Of a DNA stretch of 64,000 nt, positions 44,215-55,470 are shown one piece after another; position 1 is the stretch's first letter; each line of letters begins with the position of its first letter. This DNA comes from Periplaneta americana (Eukaryota > Arthropoda > Insecta > Blattodea > Blattidae). The stretch is taken from positions 103,603,830 through 103,667,829 of the forward strand of contig NC_091131.1 of assembly GCF_040183065.1 (NCBI RefSeq), written 5' to 3'. Made by a program: the position numbers and the translations under genes. Under the pieces are notes generated by a model. It was not told the DNA's origin. It made no database searches and saw only the letters and a list, made by a program, of their open reading frames with translations.

Positions 44215-44600
44215 TTATGAGTGACTAAGTGGCCAGGATCCGACGGAATAAGCACCATCTTAAATCAAAAAGTGATTATTTTTCGCATATCATGATATGC
44301 ACCTCTACACATGTATGGACATTGTGCCATTATCATTCATCTCTATGACGCAGTGCATGAGGGTAGGCCACTAGAGGGAATCCAAGATGTGGAACTTAAA
44401 CTGAGAAGATTCGATCAGACATCGGGATGGGAATCCGGTGTGACTTAGTGGATAAAGCGTCAGCACTTAGAGCTGAAAACCCGGGTTCAAATCCCGGTGC
44501 CGGAGAGAATTTTTCTCTGTTCCACTCTTCCATCATCATATGATGACGCAGAATTTCTGCACTGAAATATTATCATATGTACTTCGGTACATCGTAATAT
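44215..44600 (+). repeat. SINE of the double-headed family (single head)
   Basis: Contains the same tRNA-like sequence as 17636-18110 ('GACTTAGTGGATAAAGCG', 'CCCGGGTTCAAATCCCGG') followed by the same tail ('ATGATGACGCAGAAT', 'ATGTACTTCGGTACAT'). Upstream it shares 'CACTAGAGGGAATCCAAG'. A segment upstream (GAGTGACTAAGTGGCC) is inverted relative to the 17.6-kb copy. Confidence 0.8.
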
Positions 44601-44699
44601 ATGCCATACAGAAACCAACATTTTTGGTATCTATGAATGTAGCTAGCCATGTTTTTAGCCTGTCACATGGTTTAGCCATGTCTATTACAGTCAGAACAG

Positions 44700-45427
44700 A
44701 TGGACCTTGAGACATGCATTGAACTATGTAAGAATCTAGAAAGAGAACTGGAAGATTTTCGTTTAAATTTTCAGCCAGTGAACCTAGAGGCACAAAGTGT
44801 TGCTGAACTTACTGGAATTAAACTGGAAATTCCAAGAACTGCAGGGAGACAAACACACCATTCTAACTTCAAGACAGAGAGTCCTGAAGAGTATTTTAGG
44901 CTTTCAATTCTCATTTCCTTCTTAGGCTATTTTATTAGTCAGCTCAAGGACAGGTTTTTAAATCATAAGGGAATCCTAAAGTCCATACAAACTTTGCTGC
45001 CTAAAGACATAGTGCGAGCATCAAATGAAGATTTAGAAACTGCTGTTGAGGCTATAGTAAATCAGTGGCCCAATGATGTTGATGCATCACCAGAGTCTTT
45101 CTTCAATGATCTGAAGATGTGGAAAAGAAATTTCCTTGATCAGAAAAATCTTCACTTAATGCCTACTGATTTTATATCATCTTTGAACAGGTGCAATGAA
45201 ATTATTTTTCCCTGCACTCACAAGGCGCTAAAACTTTTCTGTATGTTGCCTGTAACTACAGCAACACCAGAACGGTCGTTCTCAACATTGCGGTATTTGA
45301 AGACTTACTTGAGGAGCAGACAGATTAAATGGACAGGTCTTGATGATGATACATAAAAATGTGGAAATAAAAGCTTATGAAGTACTGGATGAAATGTCTA
45401 AGAAGCCTCGTCACCTTCTAATGTAAA
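44700..45427 (+). pseudogene. hAT transposase C-terminal half, frameshifted
   Basis: A 218-codon frame ends in 'TTATPERSFSTLRYLKTYLR', the hAT dimerisation signature that follows the catalytic core, and has 'FISSLNRCNEIIFP' before it. After 'RSRQIKWTGL' the frame is lost; the expected continuation ('VEIKAYEVLDEM', 'KKPRHLL') stands in another phase to 45427. Wording of the blocks resembles the ZMYM1-like/52-kDa repressor-like branch. The catalytic N-terminal part is absent. Confidence 0.85.
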
Positions 45428-45470
45428 TATCACTCTGTTATGGTTTTTGTATTCAGTCATTGTAAATATT

Positions 45471-45700
45471 AAAATTAAAAAAAATGTGGTTTATTTAACA
45501 ACGCTCGCAATTGCCGAGGTTATATCAGTGTCACTGGTGTGCCAGAATTTTTTCCCGCAGGACTTCTTTTACATGCCAATAAATTTACCGATATGAGGCC
45601 TGTCACATTTAAGCACACTTAAATGCCATCGAGCTGGGTTGGGGTAGAACCCGCAACTTCGAGCACAGAAGGCTATACCGACTACCCTACTCAGGCCAAC
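45471..45700 (-). repeat. tRNA-headed SINE nested in the hAT
   Basis: On the minus strand: head 'GGCCTGAGTAGGGTAGTCGG', B box 'GCGGGTTCTACCCC', and an end 'GCGTTGTTAAATAAACCAC'. Flanked by TTGTAAATATT / TTGTAAATGTT (10 of 11), so it inserted after the hAT. Confidence 0.85.
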
Positions 45701-45937
45701 TTGTAAATGTTTGTGACTCGGAAACAAATTGTGAGTATATAAACTTATTTCTCATTACTCCATTTTTATTATCTCCTCAAATCCCTCCCCGAAAAAAATC
45801 CTGCGTCCGCCCCTGCTTTAGAAGCTATTCTTTTAAAATATTTTTGAATGGTGGAAAATACAGTATACATTTCTGTAAATCGAGGAACATACATTTATTA
45901 CATAAACTTTGAAATACTAAAAGTCCAATTCATCACT

Positions 45938-45972
45938 GAAGAAAGGAAGGAAGGAAGGAAGGAAGGAAGGAA

Positions 45973-46044
<72 letters not shown>
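45938..46044. repeat. GGAA/GAAA microsatellite
   Basis: Seven GGAA units then about 19 GAAA units; the Lys/Glu/Arg-rich open frame here is an artefact. Confidence 0.95.
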
Positions 46045-46045
<1 letters not shown>

Positions 46046-46389
46046 TTAAACCGTAACGAGTCCTTTTCCAAAAGTATCATTAGTTCTCGATACTTCCGAG
46101 TACAGAAATTATCGAGGTACCGGTACTACTGAAAGTATCAAGAATCCAACTCTAGTTAAAAGTTAATACGATAGGGTTCCTAAGGTATTATTACGATGAA
46201 GTTCAATATGCATATTTATTTTAAATGAAGCACCATTAACTTTCAATACCTTTTATTTCTTGCGCTTAATTCCCAATTGAATTACAGTAACTCGTTGATA
46301 TTGGATAACAACAGAACTCGTCAAAAGACGAAGAATCAACTGTACATAGACAGATGCCGTGGCAGAAACCACTTTCGGAGTATTTTTAG

Positions 46390-46515
46390 TCCTTATTTGA
46401 CGATGCTGAATTAATTAGTAGGTTATTTAGCATCCATGAAGTCTGTGATATCAAGTGGATATTTGGTGAGATGAGGCCGAATATTCGTCATGGAATTACG
46501 TGACATTCGAATCGA
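46390..46515 (-). repeat. SINE type B 3' fragment
   Basis: 'GGTTATTTAGCATCCATGAA' and 'GGTGAGATGAGGCCGA' match the body of type B in reverse; the head is lost. Confidence 0.7.
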
Positions 46516-47224
46516 CAGAAAAAAACGCGCCCCCACCCTTTTTCAGTATTACTATTGCTAAAAATGTGTATTCATATTAAAATATCGAAATATATTTTTG
46601 TAGCACCACGATGCTTTCCTTATCCATATTTCAGAAGAAACTAAGAATGTAAACAGCAAAGCAACTGAATCGGGATTGCAGAAACAGCACGTCATGAAAA
46701 CTAAATTTTTCAGTAGATACAAAAAACGGTATTAGGCCTACTGGTGGTAGACCACATCATTGGTTATAGTAGGCCTACTGGCTTCTTCAGACAGAAGCCT
46801 AATAAATGTGTTGTTTCATACCAGATTCATTGGAATCTAATGAATTTTTAATGAAATAAATCAATATATGTATTAGTTTGACATGTGCTGTTTCTGCAAG
46901 GAATCAAAATTTTAGTATAATAATTCCAGTTCAACTAAAGTTTATTTGTCAAATTAAGAATATAATATATGCATAGATCTACTGTGTACTTAATACTTAA
47001 GTACAGCATACAACTTAAATGAACTTATTTTACCACTATAGGCCACTGAAAAATATTATTGTAAAATTCTTGATATTCATGTGGTATGTAACGCATTAGT
47101 TTGCGTATATCATCAAGCTTCTCTCTTTGAATTGGCACGATTTTGTCCGGATATGCCAAAGAAGATTGTAAATATGGTATTCTCCTTTGTACTTACAAAC
47201 ATTCTCATGGTGGCAGACAAAAAA

Positions 47225-47470
47225 ATTAATCTTCCTTCTTCCATCATATTAATAATGTCAAAAGAAGTGCTTACACAAATTTTGGCCACTCGAGCGCAAT
47301 TAAGAGGGCCGTAAAAGAATAAGTTTCCCTGGGGTCGTTTACAGAAAGAGAACAAAATTTCATGGAAAGTTTTATTGGAACATATAGCAATAGTTGAGTT
47401 ATTTTTCAACGTATTCACTACCAGAATTGAGACATTTGTCACTCAGTGGGATCAATTTTTGTATCCTTGT
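47225..47470. repeat. Dispersed repeat plus mariner 3' end
   Basis: Third copy of the arrangement flanking the palindrome: 'CTTCCATCATATTAATAATG', 'TTTTGGCCACTCGAGCGC', then AGAGGGCCGTAAAAG and a mariner C-terminus-like stretch on the minus strand. It shows what an uninterrupted version of the integration site looks like. Confidence 0.7.
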
Positions 47471-48039
47471 TTTTGTAGATGTCTGCCGTCTGGAATCGGA
47501 ACCAATGTGTCGGCACATGTCTTTGACATGAGTTGTTTCTGCGCGCTTCCAGGATTTCACAGGTCTCCAAATGTGAGACGGCTATACTGACATATGTGGT
47601 TTCTGCATGGAATGATAACCCATATCAACAGTCCATGAAACTCGAACTCATTTCGCCACAAATAGTGACATGTGCTGTTTCTGCAATCCCTGATTCAACT
47701 CATGTAGACCATATTTTGATATACATACGGAATTTAAACATCACTGATTCCGTCGTACAATTCTGCTTTTTGCTTTGGTTTTTACCTGTAACCTCGTCTA
47801 TTCTCTACATTTCTGTAGGTATATAGATCACATTCCGGAGTTTACAATAGATTTAAAAACTTCCCATTGTCATTTGCACATTTTTCCTCTCCTCCCCTCG
47901 AAAAGTTTTAGAATACTTTCTCTCCTCTGACGTGAAATTTTAAATAACAATTTACACTAAATTTTTAAGTGAGTACCTAGCACAGGTACTTTTTCCAAAA
48001 TATTATAATAAATTTGTAAACATATTAGTTAATCGTAAA

Positions 48040-48059
48040 TTTTTCTTTTTCATTTCAGA
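48040..48059 (+). promoter_or_regulatory. Splice acceptor before the TRPA coding exon
   Basis: A pyrimidine tract with TTTCATTTCAG ends at 48058, two bases before the start ATG. A 5'-untranslated exon must lie upstream; I could not locate it. Confidence 0.8.
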
Positions 48060-50801
48060 ATGATGCCAAGCAACAACAAAGAAAATAGTTACCAACAAAT
48101 TCTACTGAAACATCTCGAAGATAAGGATATTAAATCCTTCGCTCACGTCCTGGAAAGAAGAAATATTTATGACATTGACCCGAACTTTGAATACGGAGAT
48201 CCTCATTTCAAGAACTGCCTCTCAATAGCTGCACAAAAAGGTCTTGTTGAATTTGTAAATATCTTGCTGCAAAATGGAGCACAACCTAATGAAATATGCA
48301 AATATCACGACGGCAATGCTGCTATTCACTTTGCTGCGAAAGAAGGAAGACTTGATGTTTTGAAGTTATTAGTTAAATATTCCAATATAAATGCTGTTAA
48401 TCGACAAGGAAATACTGCTTTACATATTGCAGCTCATAAGTCGGAAGATTGTTTCTCTTACCTTCTTACACTACCAGAAATAAGAATCAGTCAAAGAAAC
48501 CTGCAACGTCAGACTGCAACGAAGATAGCCGTCCGAAACTGTAGCAAAGAAACTTTAGCAAACTTAGTCAATCGATCTGATCTTAGCTCAGAAGATAAAA
48601 TCGAGATCATAAATAAATACCCTGATCTAAGAAATGAGTTAACTGACACAGACACTACAGCTTCATACACACATCCAGAAGCATACCTGGATCTCTGCGG
48701 TTCCGATAATTATATCGAAGAGTTTAAAAGTAATTTTAATCAACTGGATGATGACATGAAGAAAGAGTTCGTCAATAAAACTGACTTTGTGGGAACTTTG
48801 CTGCAAATAGCTTGTGAAAAAGGTCTTATCGATATTGTTAAGCTTCTAGTTAAATGTGGAGCAGAAGTAAATACAGTGGGAAAGCACACAGTAAGACCCC
48901 CAGTACATTTGGCATGTTATTTTGGTAAACATGATGTTCTTCGTCATCTAGTTGAAAACAGTGGCGTAAAAAACAGCATTGTAGAGGGACAAAACTTACT
49001 CCATGCTGTTCTTCAAGGCCTAAGTACAAGAAGAAAAGATGAAAACCAATATCGCTTGTGCTTTGACTATTTGCTGCAGAATCTTGAATGCTTAGAAATT
49101 CCCATAAATCAAGGTGAAAATTCTGGGCATACGGCACTTCATTTCGCTGTCCAAGAAAAGAATACATATTACACAAAAGCTTTGCTTGCCCGGGGAGCTT
49201 ACATAGGAGCGCTCAATGAATTTGGCATCTCTCCCCTGAATGATATGGAGCCTGCAATACTGGAAGATTCACTGGATGACTGCATAGAATATGAAAAAGA
49301 AAGTAAAGGCAACGAACATCACATAAAAGTGAATTTTAGTATTCTGAAACCATATGTTAACAGTGACTCAAGTGAGCAAAATAGTGACGAAGAATTAGGA
49401 AACGCAGAACGTGAAACGTTACCAGAAATGTATCCCTTGTATTACATCAGTCAGTCATACAAATTAGGACATCTTCTGAAACATCCTGTTCTGCTCTTAT
49501 TTCTCCATCTTAAATGGAATCGAATATGCTTGGTATTCTATTTAAACATTTTATACTACTTAATATTCGTCGTTCTCTTAACAGTAGACATTCTTAACGA
49601 TCACAGCCTCTGCAGTACATGTGAAGAAAACAGCTGTAACTCTGAAAGTTCTCTATACAAACTCTCTGGAATTAGATTTGTAATATTTGTTCTGTTCCTT
49701 ATACTCATAATAAGGGAGACTGTCCAATTCTTCATGGCACCACAGAGAAGAACTTTCTTTCTTAACTTGGAAAATTGGTTGGAACTAGGTATCATTGTTA
49801 CCATAAGTTTAATAATATCTGGGCACTGCACAAAATTAACAGTTGCAATATTGCTGCTTCTGGCATGGGCTGAAGTTATTCTTCAATTTGGCTGTATATA
49901 TACCTTAGCAATCTACAATGAAATGATGAAAAGGGTCACATTGAACTACATGAAATTTCTAGCATGGTATGGACCACTTATCATTGCATTTACCTTCAGT
50001 TTTTTTGTTCTTTATCACAATGAAACTCCAAATGAAGGACAGAAAGAATTTATGTCTTCCCTTCAAAACTGCAGCAATTCTTCAGGGGAGAATGAAGTGG
50101 ATTTCTACAGTTACATACCACTAACTCTGGTCAAAACAGTTGTTATGATGATCGGAGAATTTGATGCATCTAGCATGTCGTTCAATAATGGGGGTTATTT
50201 TATTTTCTTGCTTTTCGTGTTCGTGATGACAATTGTGCTGGTCAATCTTCTCAATGGTCTGGCTGTTAGCGACACTCAAGCCATTAGGGATAACGCTGAA
50301 CTTGTCACATATAGGTCAAAGGTCAAACTGGTACACCGTTTCGAGAGTGTCATTGCCTGCCCTCTCGTCAGCTCTTTCTCTAAAATTTCGTCTTGCTGCT
50401 CTTGTAGTTACAAGCTAATTGGAGTCATTCCCTGTTCGTGGAGGGAGAGAATATTGAAACGAATTTGTTTGTTCCCTGATGTGCTAGCAGAAGACAGTCT
50501 CAGCATTATCATTAACCATGGAGTACGTTACATTGATCGACAGTTGAAGACAGAAGAAATAGAATTTAGACCTGACACAAGTTTATCGATTGGAAAGTTC
50601 AGAATGGGATTCGAACTTAACCGGAAAGTGATAGAATTAATCAAGGACATTTTAGATAGAAAAGTGGAGACTCAGGATTATAAAGACAAGGAACTTTTAG
50701 ATAGGATATCTAAAATAGAATATACTCTACAACAAACCGTAACATTGTTGGAGCAAGTGATACAAAAAACTAGTAATTTTAAAGAAATTAATGAAAGTTG
50801 A
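48060..50801 (+). CDS. Painless-like TRPA cation channel, 913 aa
   Basis: A sensory cation channel of the plasma membrane. Ankyrin-type repeats lie at about residues 50-140 (LSIAAQKGLVEFVNILLQNG, AAIHFAAKEGRLDVLKLLVK, NTALHIAAHK) and 245-385 (LLQIACEKGLIDIVKLLVKC, PPVHLACYFGKHDVLRHLVE, GHTALHFAVQ). Hydrophobic segments S1-S6 occupy about 488-735. A pore helix reads 'LVKTVVMMIGEFD' (about 690-702), S6 'LFVFVMTIVLVNLLNGLAVSD' is followed by a TRP-box-like region. A C-terminal helix (about 870-905) may form a coiled coil. Length and layout match Drosophila Painless (thermal/mechanical nociception). The second ATG at 48063 is equally possible. AATAAA at 50843. Insects can have several such paralogues, so orthology is not claimed. 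Confidence 0.88.
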   Translation: MMPSNNKENSYQQILLKHLEDKDIKSFAHVLERRNIYDIDPNFEYGDPHFKNCLSIAAQKGLVEFVNILLQNGAQPNEICKYHDGNAAIHFAAKEGRLDVLKLLVKYSNINAVNRQGNTALHIAAHKSEDCFSYLLTLPEIRISQRNLQRQTATKIAVRNCSKETLANLVNRSDLSSEDKIEIINKYPDLRNELTDTDTTASYTHPEAYLDLCGSDNYIEEFKSNFNQLDDDMKKEFVNKTDFVGTLLQIACEKGLIDIVKLLVKCGAEVNTVGKHTVRPPVHLACYFGKHDVLRHLVENSGVKNSIVEGQNLLHAVLQGLSTRRKDENQYRLCFDYLLQNLECLEIPINQGENSGHTALHFAVQEKNTYYTKALLARGAYIGALNEFGISPLNDMEPAILEDSLDDCIEYEKESKGNEHHIKVNFSILKPYVNSDSSEQNSDEELGNAERETLPEMYPLYYISQSYKLGHLLKHPVLLLFLHLKWNRICLVFYLNILYYLIFVVLLTVDILNDHSLCSTCEENSCNSESSLYKLSGIRFVIFVLFLILIIRETVQFFMAPQRRTFFLNLENWLELGIIVTISLIISGHCTKLTVAILLLLAWAEVILQFGCIYTLAIYNEMMKRVTLNYMKFLAWYGPLIIAFTFSFFVLYHNETPNEGQKEFMSSLQNCSNSSGENEVDFYSYIPLTLVKTVVMMIGEFDASSMSFNNGGYFIFLLFVFVMTIVLVNLLNGLAVSDTQAIRDNAELVTYRSKVKLVHRFESVIACPLVSSFSKISSCCSCSYKLIGVIPCSWRERILKRICLFPDVLAEDSLSIIINHGVRYIDRQLKTEEIEFRPDTSLSIGKFRMGFELNRKVIELIKDILDRKVETQDYKDKELLDRISKIEYTLQQTVTLLEQVIQKTSNFKEINES

Positions 50802-51193
50802 ATGCAATGATAATCTATTCTCACTTCTGAATTAAATGACACAATAAACTCAGAATAAAATGTGAAGAATATTACAAGGGCTAGAGCTTAACATAATATA
50901 TTCTACTTTTCTACACGTTTCTTTGAAGATCCTTACATTAAATTATAGGTACTGTATTGCTTAAAACTCAAAGTTTAGTGTCTTAATTAAGATGTGCAGT
51001 AATTAACTTTTCAGTAATCACAATGTTTGAGACTTCAGGCAAATCCTCCATTCCTCAATCAATCACTACACTTATGACAATATAAGGAAAAGTTTAAATT
51101 TCAATCTTTCTTATTTTTCAGAGTGAAGATAGTGAGAAAAGAGATTGTTCCAGTTTTGTCTGGAATTGCTGATTGTTTTGTAATATAAGATGA

Positions 51194-51466
51194 TTTTGTA
51201 TATCGTCGTTGTTCCTGCAATAACTCCTATGAGATATATTTATCGATTTTCAGATTTTTGCTCTATTAAATTACTTAAATAGTGATGCAGCAAATAATAA
51301 AATCTCCTAAATGTAATTATATTTCTTTCTTTCGAAAATGTAAGAATTCACAATCCCCTATGTACGGCTGCCATAAGATGAATTAATGTGTTTTTTCCTT
51401 CTTCTGAAAAATTGTGTATTTTGCACATAGGAGTTACTGCAGGAACAACGACGATATACATAATTT
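51194..51466. mobile_element. Foldback MITE, about 270 bp
   Basis: Inverted ends 'TATATCGTCGTTGTTCCTGC' and the complement 'GCAGGAACAACGACGATATA' with ACTCCTATG / CATAGGAGT next inside. No coding content. Lies 390 bp past the TRPA stop. Confidence 0.85.
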
Positions 51467-51606
51467 GTGATCTCTTAGTTATTACGTGTAATTGGTCAAT
51501 ATAGGAGATGTCAGAAAAATCATGTTATTAACTTCAGGGTGAAGGTGTTATAAGACTTAAATTAGTTTTGTGTGAATGATGTGAATAATCTTAAATTTAA
51601 AAATGT

Positions 51607-52302
51607 GTACAGAGTGAGTCAGTAGGAAAGGTACATGGTGTGAGGAGTGATAATATTGGTGATTCTGAACAAAAAAGTTTATATGAACATATGCCCTGTT
51701 CTTAACAGTATCTGACATACAGCTGTTTGAAAATCACGGGCGTCAGTCTCATGTCCTTCATCAGCACTCACATGCGGACGCAACCAAAACGACATTAGAT
51801 TGTAATAAGATCAAGTAAACGTATCCTGGACGTTGGATCGGTCGCGGTGGAGTCATTTCTTGACCACCGAGGTCACCCGACCTTATTCCATTGGATTACT
51901 GTGTGTGGACTTGGCTTAAGAGCGAAGTCTACAAGCGCAAAGTGGAAACAAGGGAGGAACTTCTACCTTGCATTTTATATGCTTGTGCTCAAGTAAAGGA
52001 ATGTCCGAAACAGCTCAGATCAGCAACACAGTAACTGTCTACAAGAGCTGCAAAATGCATTGAAGTTAACGGTGGACTTTTTTTTAACATGTTCTGTAAA
52101 GAAAAGTGCACAATTAAACAGAACATAAGGTAACAATATTTTAATTTACTATCACCTGCACTTTCCTCGTTCCTCATTGTTTCCTTTAGTTTTCTCCAAA
52201 ACCATTAGGAACAGGACATATGTTCATATAAACTTCTTTGTTCATAATTACCAACATTATCACACCTCAAACCATGTACCTTTCCTCCTGACTCACCCTG
52301 TA
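51607..52302 (+). mobile_element. Mariner-like element, internally deleted
   Basis: Ends ACAGAGTGAGTCAGTAGGAAAG and its complement near TTTCCTCCTGACTCACCCTGT, with TA at both borders. Inside, 'WPPRSPDLIPLDYCVW' gives the last catalytic block of a mariner/IS630 transposase, in a broken frame. About 700 bp, non-autonomous. Confidence 0.85.
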
Positions 52303-53326
52303 TAAATACATTATAATAAAATGTGCAGAACTAGTAAGTAAAAGAAAACAAAAAGTTGTATTAATGATTACTTTATACTGCGTGTAATAAACATTTATTT
52401 ACTATTTGGAGTTGTTTAACAAAATTTTCTCATTTCAGCTGATGTTGACAGGTATTGGTCATCAATTATCTCGTGAAACCAAATGAAGCGTGTGCTTGTT
52501 TATTGTAAGAACCTTACGGTGAGGGTATGTGAGCTAGCTAGCTGCAAGTGGAATCGTAGCGAGAGAGGCAAGCTTCTCAGTACACTTTCTACTTCCCCTC
52601 ACGCGCAGGTAGTTTTCACTAGATAACGAATGATCTATAGAAGATTAATTATAAGCTTGTTATGTCCTTTAATTTAAAATTATTTAAAAAAAAAGGTGAT
52701 ATATTTCATTTAAAAATTGTATATTGTGTACTACATTCCTTCTGGTATTTAAGGCTTCATAGCAGATATCTTACAACATTTTACATTTTTCTCATATGTC
52801 AATATTTTGAGATACTATTTTTGTATAATTTAAAACATTTAAAGAAACAAGTAAATGTCATCACTGGGGATTCCAGCAAAGAGAATTCGATCAATTGAGG
52901 GCGTTAGAACTACATGATATAAGTAACAAATTTATGAAAAATGTTAAAAGTGCACTGGTGTATATCTTAATGTGATGAACTTCTGTTTTAGGATGATAAG
53001 TATTAAGGTTTTTCTTAATTTTCATTAGACATTGGAATATATTGAATTGTCATATTTTAGTGGTGGAATCTTTTCAGTTACTTTAGTAATTTGTCTTGTT
53101 TTACGCTATAGACTGCCATTCTTTGAATCTAAGGATTTTAACTCATTGTCAGTTGCCCCCTGCATAATTATTTTAGAGCTAATTTTAGTTCTTGTGCAGT
53201 CTTATTATAATTTTGCTTATAAGAGGATATTTTGTTCTTTGCCATAGTGCCCTTGCTGATCTTCTTACATATTGGAGAAGTCGTATTTGCAGCTGCTTTA
53301 ATATTATTGGTAGGCCTAAGTGTATT
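52303..53326. other. Intergenic, nothing recognised
   Basis: AT-rich; no gene or repeat supported. Confidence 0.4.
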
Positions 53327-53566
53327 AATTGAGCCGTTCAGAGCAAAAGTGGTGTAAGTCAAAATTGGGTAATGAGGTTATAGTAAAAATTCTGTAACTT
53401 ACAGCGCAAAATAGCTATTAATGTCCTTCTTGCTATCCACTGACTACTAATGATTTAACTAAATTTAATATTAATTGCTACTTTGCCCTGTATTTTACAG
53501 AACGTTTACTTTAACCCTTATTACCCATTTTTGACTTACATCACTTGTGCTCTGAACGGCTCAATT
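53327..53566. mobile_element. Foldback MITE, 240 bp
   Basis: Inverted ends 'AATTGAGCCGTTCAGAGC' and complement, continuing inward as TTGACTTACA / TGTAAGTCAA and ACCCAATTTT-like sequence, about 50 bp in all. Confidence 0.85.
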
Positions 53567-53750
53567 ATTGCCATATATATACGGTCTCTCTTTTATATTA
53601 AGTTGTTTTCCCGATCGTAGTGGTAATGCCATGTCCCAGCTTTAGAAAAAACCGGTCCTTTTTCTATTAAAAGCTTCCTTTGCCATTGCTGCTATTCTCC
53701 TTTTGACTTCTTGACAGCAGCTCATGTTACTGCTTATAATATACCCCAAG

Positions 53751-53755
<5 letters not shown>

Positions 53756-53797
<42 letters not shown>
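53756..53797. repeat. AAT microsatellite
   Basis: About 14 AAT units. Confidence 0.95.
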
Positions 53798-53798
<1 letters not shown>

Positions 53799-53833
53799 GT
53801 TGTTATTTTATTGGGTTAAGAAGTGCTTATAAT

Positions 53834-55224
53834 CAAAGCTCGGAACTTGGGGACTTGTGTGTCGTGCGCTTGAGTAAGGTTACAGGTACAGCGAACACAA
53901 AGCTCAAGCTGCAAGTGCTCAGGGACAGTCGTGTGTACTAAGAAAGTGGTCACATCGAATGGCAAGAAGACGAACGAAGAAACCGTGTCATGTCGAAGCC
54001 AATGACATTAAGAGAATTACAGGTAAACGGTCTGTCTGAGGAATGAGAAAATACGTGTTATTCGAATGGATGTTATGGAAGTTTGAAAATACATTTCTTA
54101 AATTTTAGGTACAGAATTTCGTGGAGGAATTCTGAGGAGATACATTATTTTCTTCTAATGCAGAGTTTATATTTTGTAAGTTGTGCCACACATAAACTAG
54201 AGCTGGAAACGGGCATTCATTGAAAGACATTGCAGTCCTTTAAATTGATGGAAAATTTGTCCATAGAAGTCGTAGAGGGACCTTCCCTAGTAGTGATACA
54301 CTAATTGAAAACTATTTGCGAGAAAAATTTAGGATATACTTATCTTTCTCAGATACGAGATCTGCTGAAAATCGAACAGGAAGCAGTAACAGTGAAAATA
54401 TTCAGTATTTTATTTAGGCCCAAGACTTTATAATAAAATTTCAAACCATTTTCCAAATTTGAAATTTTTTAAAATTGAAACTTTTAAAAAAGAAATTTGT
54501 AAAATTATCCATGATATATAATAGTAACAAATGTACTTTTTACCATTTATTTCTATCGACTATATTCATGTTTTTATTGATTATCACTAGCTTCTGTCGG
54601 ATTGTCAATTTATATTAAATGTGTATTTTTCTCTCGTTTTTTCTTTCTTCTTTATTCTTGCTCTTGTGTTGTATTTATTTTTTTGAATTAAGTTACTTAC
54701 TGTATTTAATAAACTGTCCTTGTAAATTTGATGTTATATTATTCACTAAGACCACACCGTACACGAGCCTGGCTCTTACGGTAGTGGCTAGAAACATTTT
54801 TATTTTATAAATGCAATTTGTACTCGCTAGGTAGCTAGTTAAAATAAATAAAATAAAAAAATTAAAGTTTGCTCCCGTCACTTCATGTGACGTGGAAATA
54901 AGTTTCCTTCGTTTCAAATCATGTTTAACTAACAGACGAATAATTTATGGGTTCGAAAATCTTCGAATGCATGTAGCCATACACTGTAATTAAATGTACA
55001 GAGCAGAACTGTAAATTTGATGTATTTTGCATGTTTATTTATATATATGCTATAAAATTACGTGTTTCAACCTATCATAATATTATCATTATGTTGTTCC
55101 AGCCAGGAACCACTTTTATAGCACACCTGGCAGTACCTCTGTGCTGGAAGCGGGAGTTTGTTGACATTGAAGTCCGGTCGCTTAACCACGTTCAAAGACA
55201 CAAGTCCCCAAGTTCCGAGCTTTG
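53834..55224 (+). mobile_element. Degenerate hAT-like element
   Basis: Inverted ends CAAAGCTCGGAACTTGGGGA and complement (right end 55193-55224). Inside, a broken frame near 54090-54260 ('FSSNAEFIFCKLCHT') resembles the N-terminal zinc-finger region of CGBP1-like hAT proteins. No intact coding. Confidence 0.6.
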
Positions 55225-55470
55225 CTTATAATACAGACTTAAGATTTTGTGCAGCACACGTTTACCGTTATTAAATGATAAGAAGCGCTTTTAATACAAA
55301 TTTAAGATTATTTACAGCACACGTATTCCGTTATTAAATATTACGGAGCGCTTCTAATACAAAATTAAGATTGTGTGCAGCACACTTTTTTCGTTATTAA
55401 AAATGTTAAGAATTCTTATAATACAAATTTAGAATTATGCGCAGCAAATTTTTCCGTTATTAATTTCACA
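55225..55470. repeat. ~64-bp tandem repeat, four copies
   Basis: The words 'AATACAAATTTAAGATT', 'GCAGCACACGT' and 'CCGTTATTAAAT' recur at about 55230, 55295, 55356 and 55420, with the copies increasingly diverged. It abuts the right end of the element at 53834. Confidence 0.85.

Larger units (their letters stand above)
43901..45815 (+). mobile_element. hAT element (ZMYM1/P52rIPK-like), 1.9 kb with nested SINEs
   Basis: Ends CAGGGGCGGACGCAAG and CTGCGTCCGCCCCTG are inverted repeats bordered by 8-bp duplications, diagnostic of hAT. Inside are the C-terminal part of a transposase (44700-45427), a tRNA-like SINE relic (44215-44600) and a younger SINE (45471-45700). The N-terminal half of the transposase is missing, so it is not autonomous. 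Confidence 0.9.

Noticed and set aside
45848-46132. Lys/Glu/Arg-rich open frame
   Set aside because: Pure GGAA/GAAA repeat translation.
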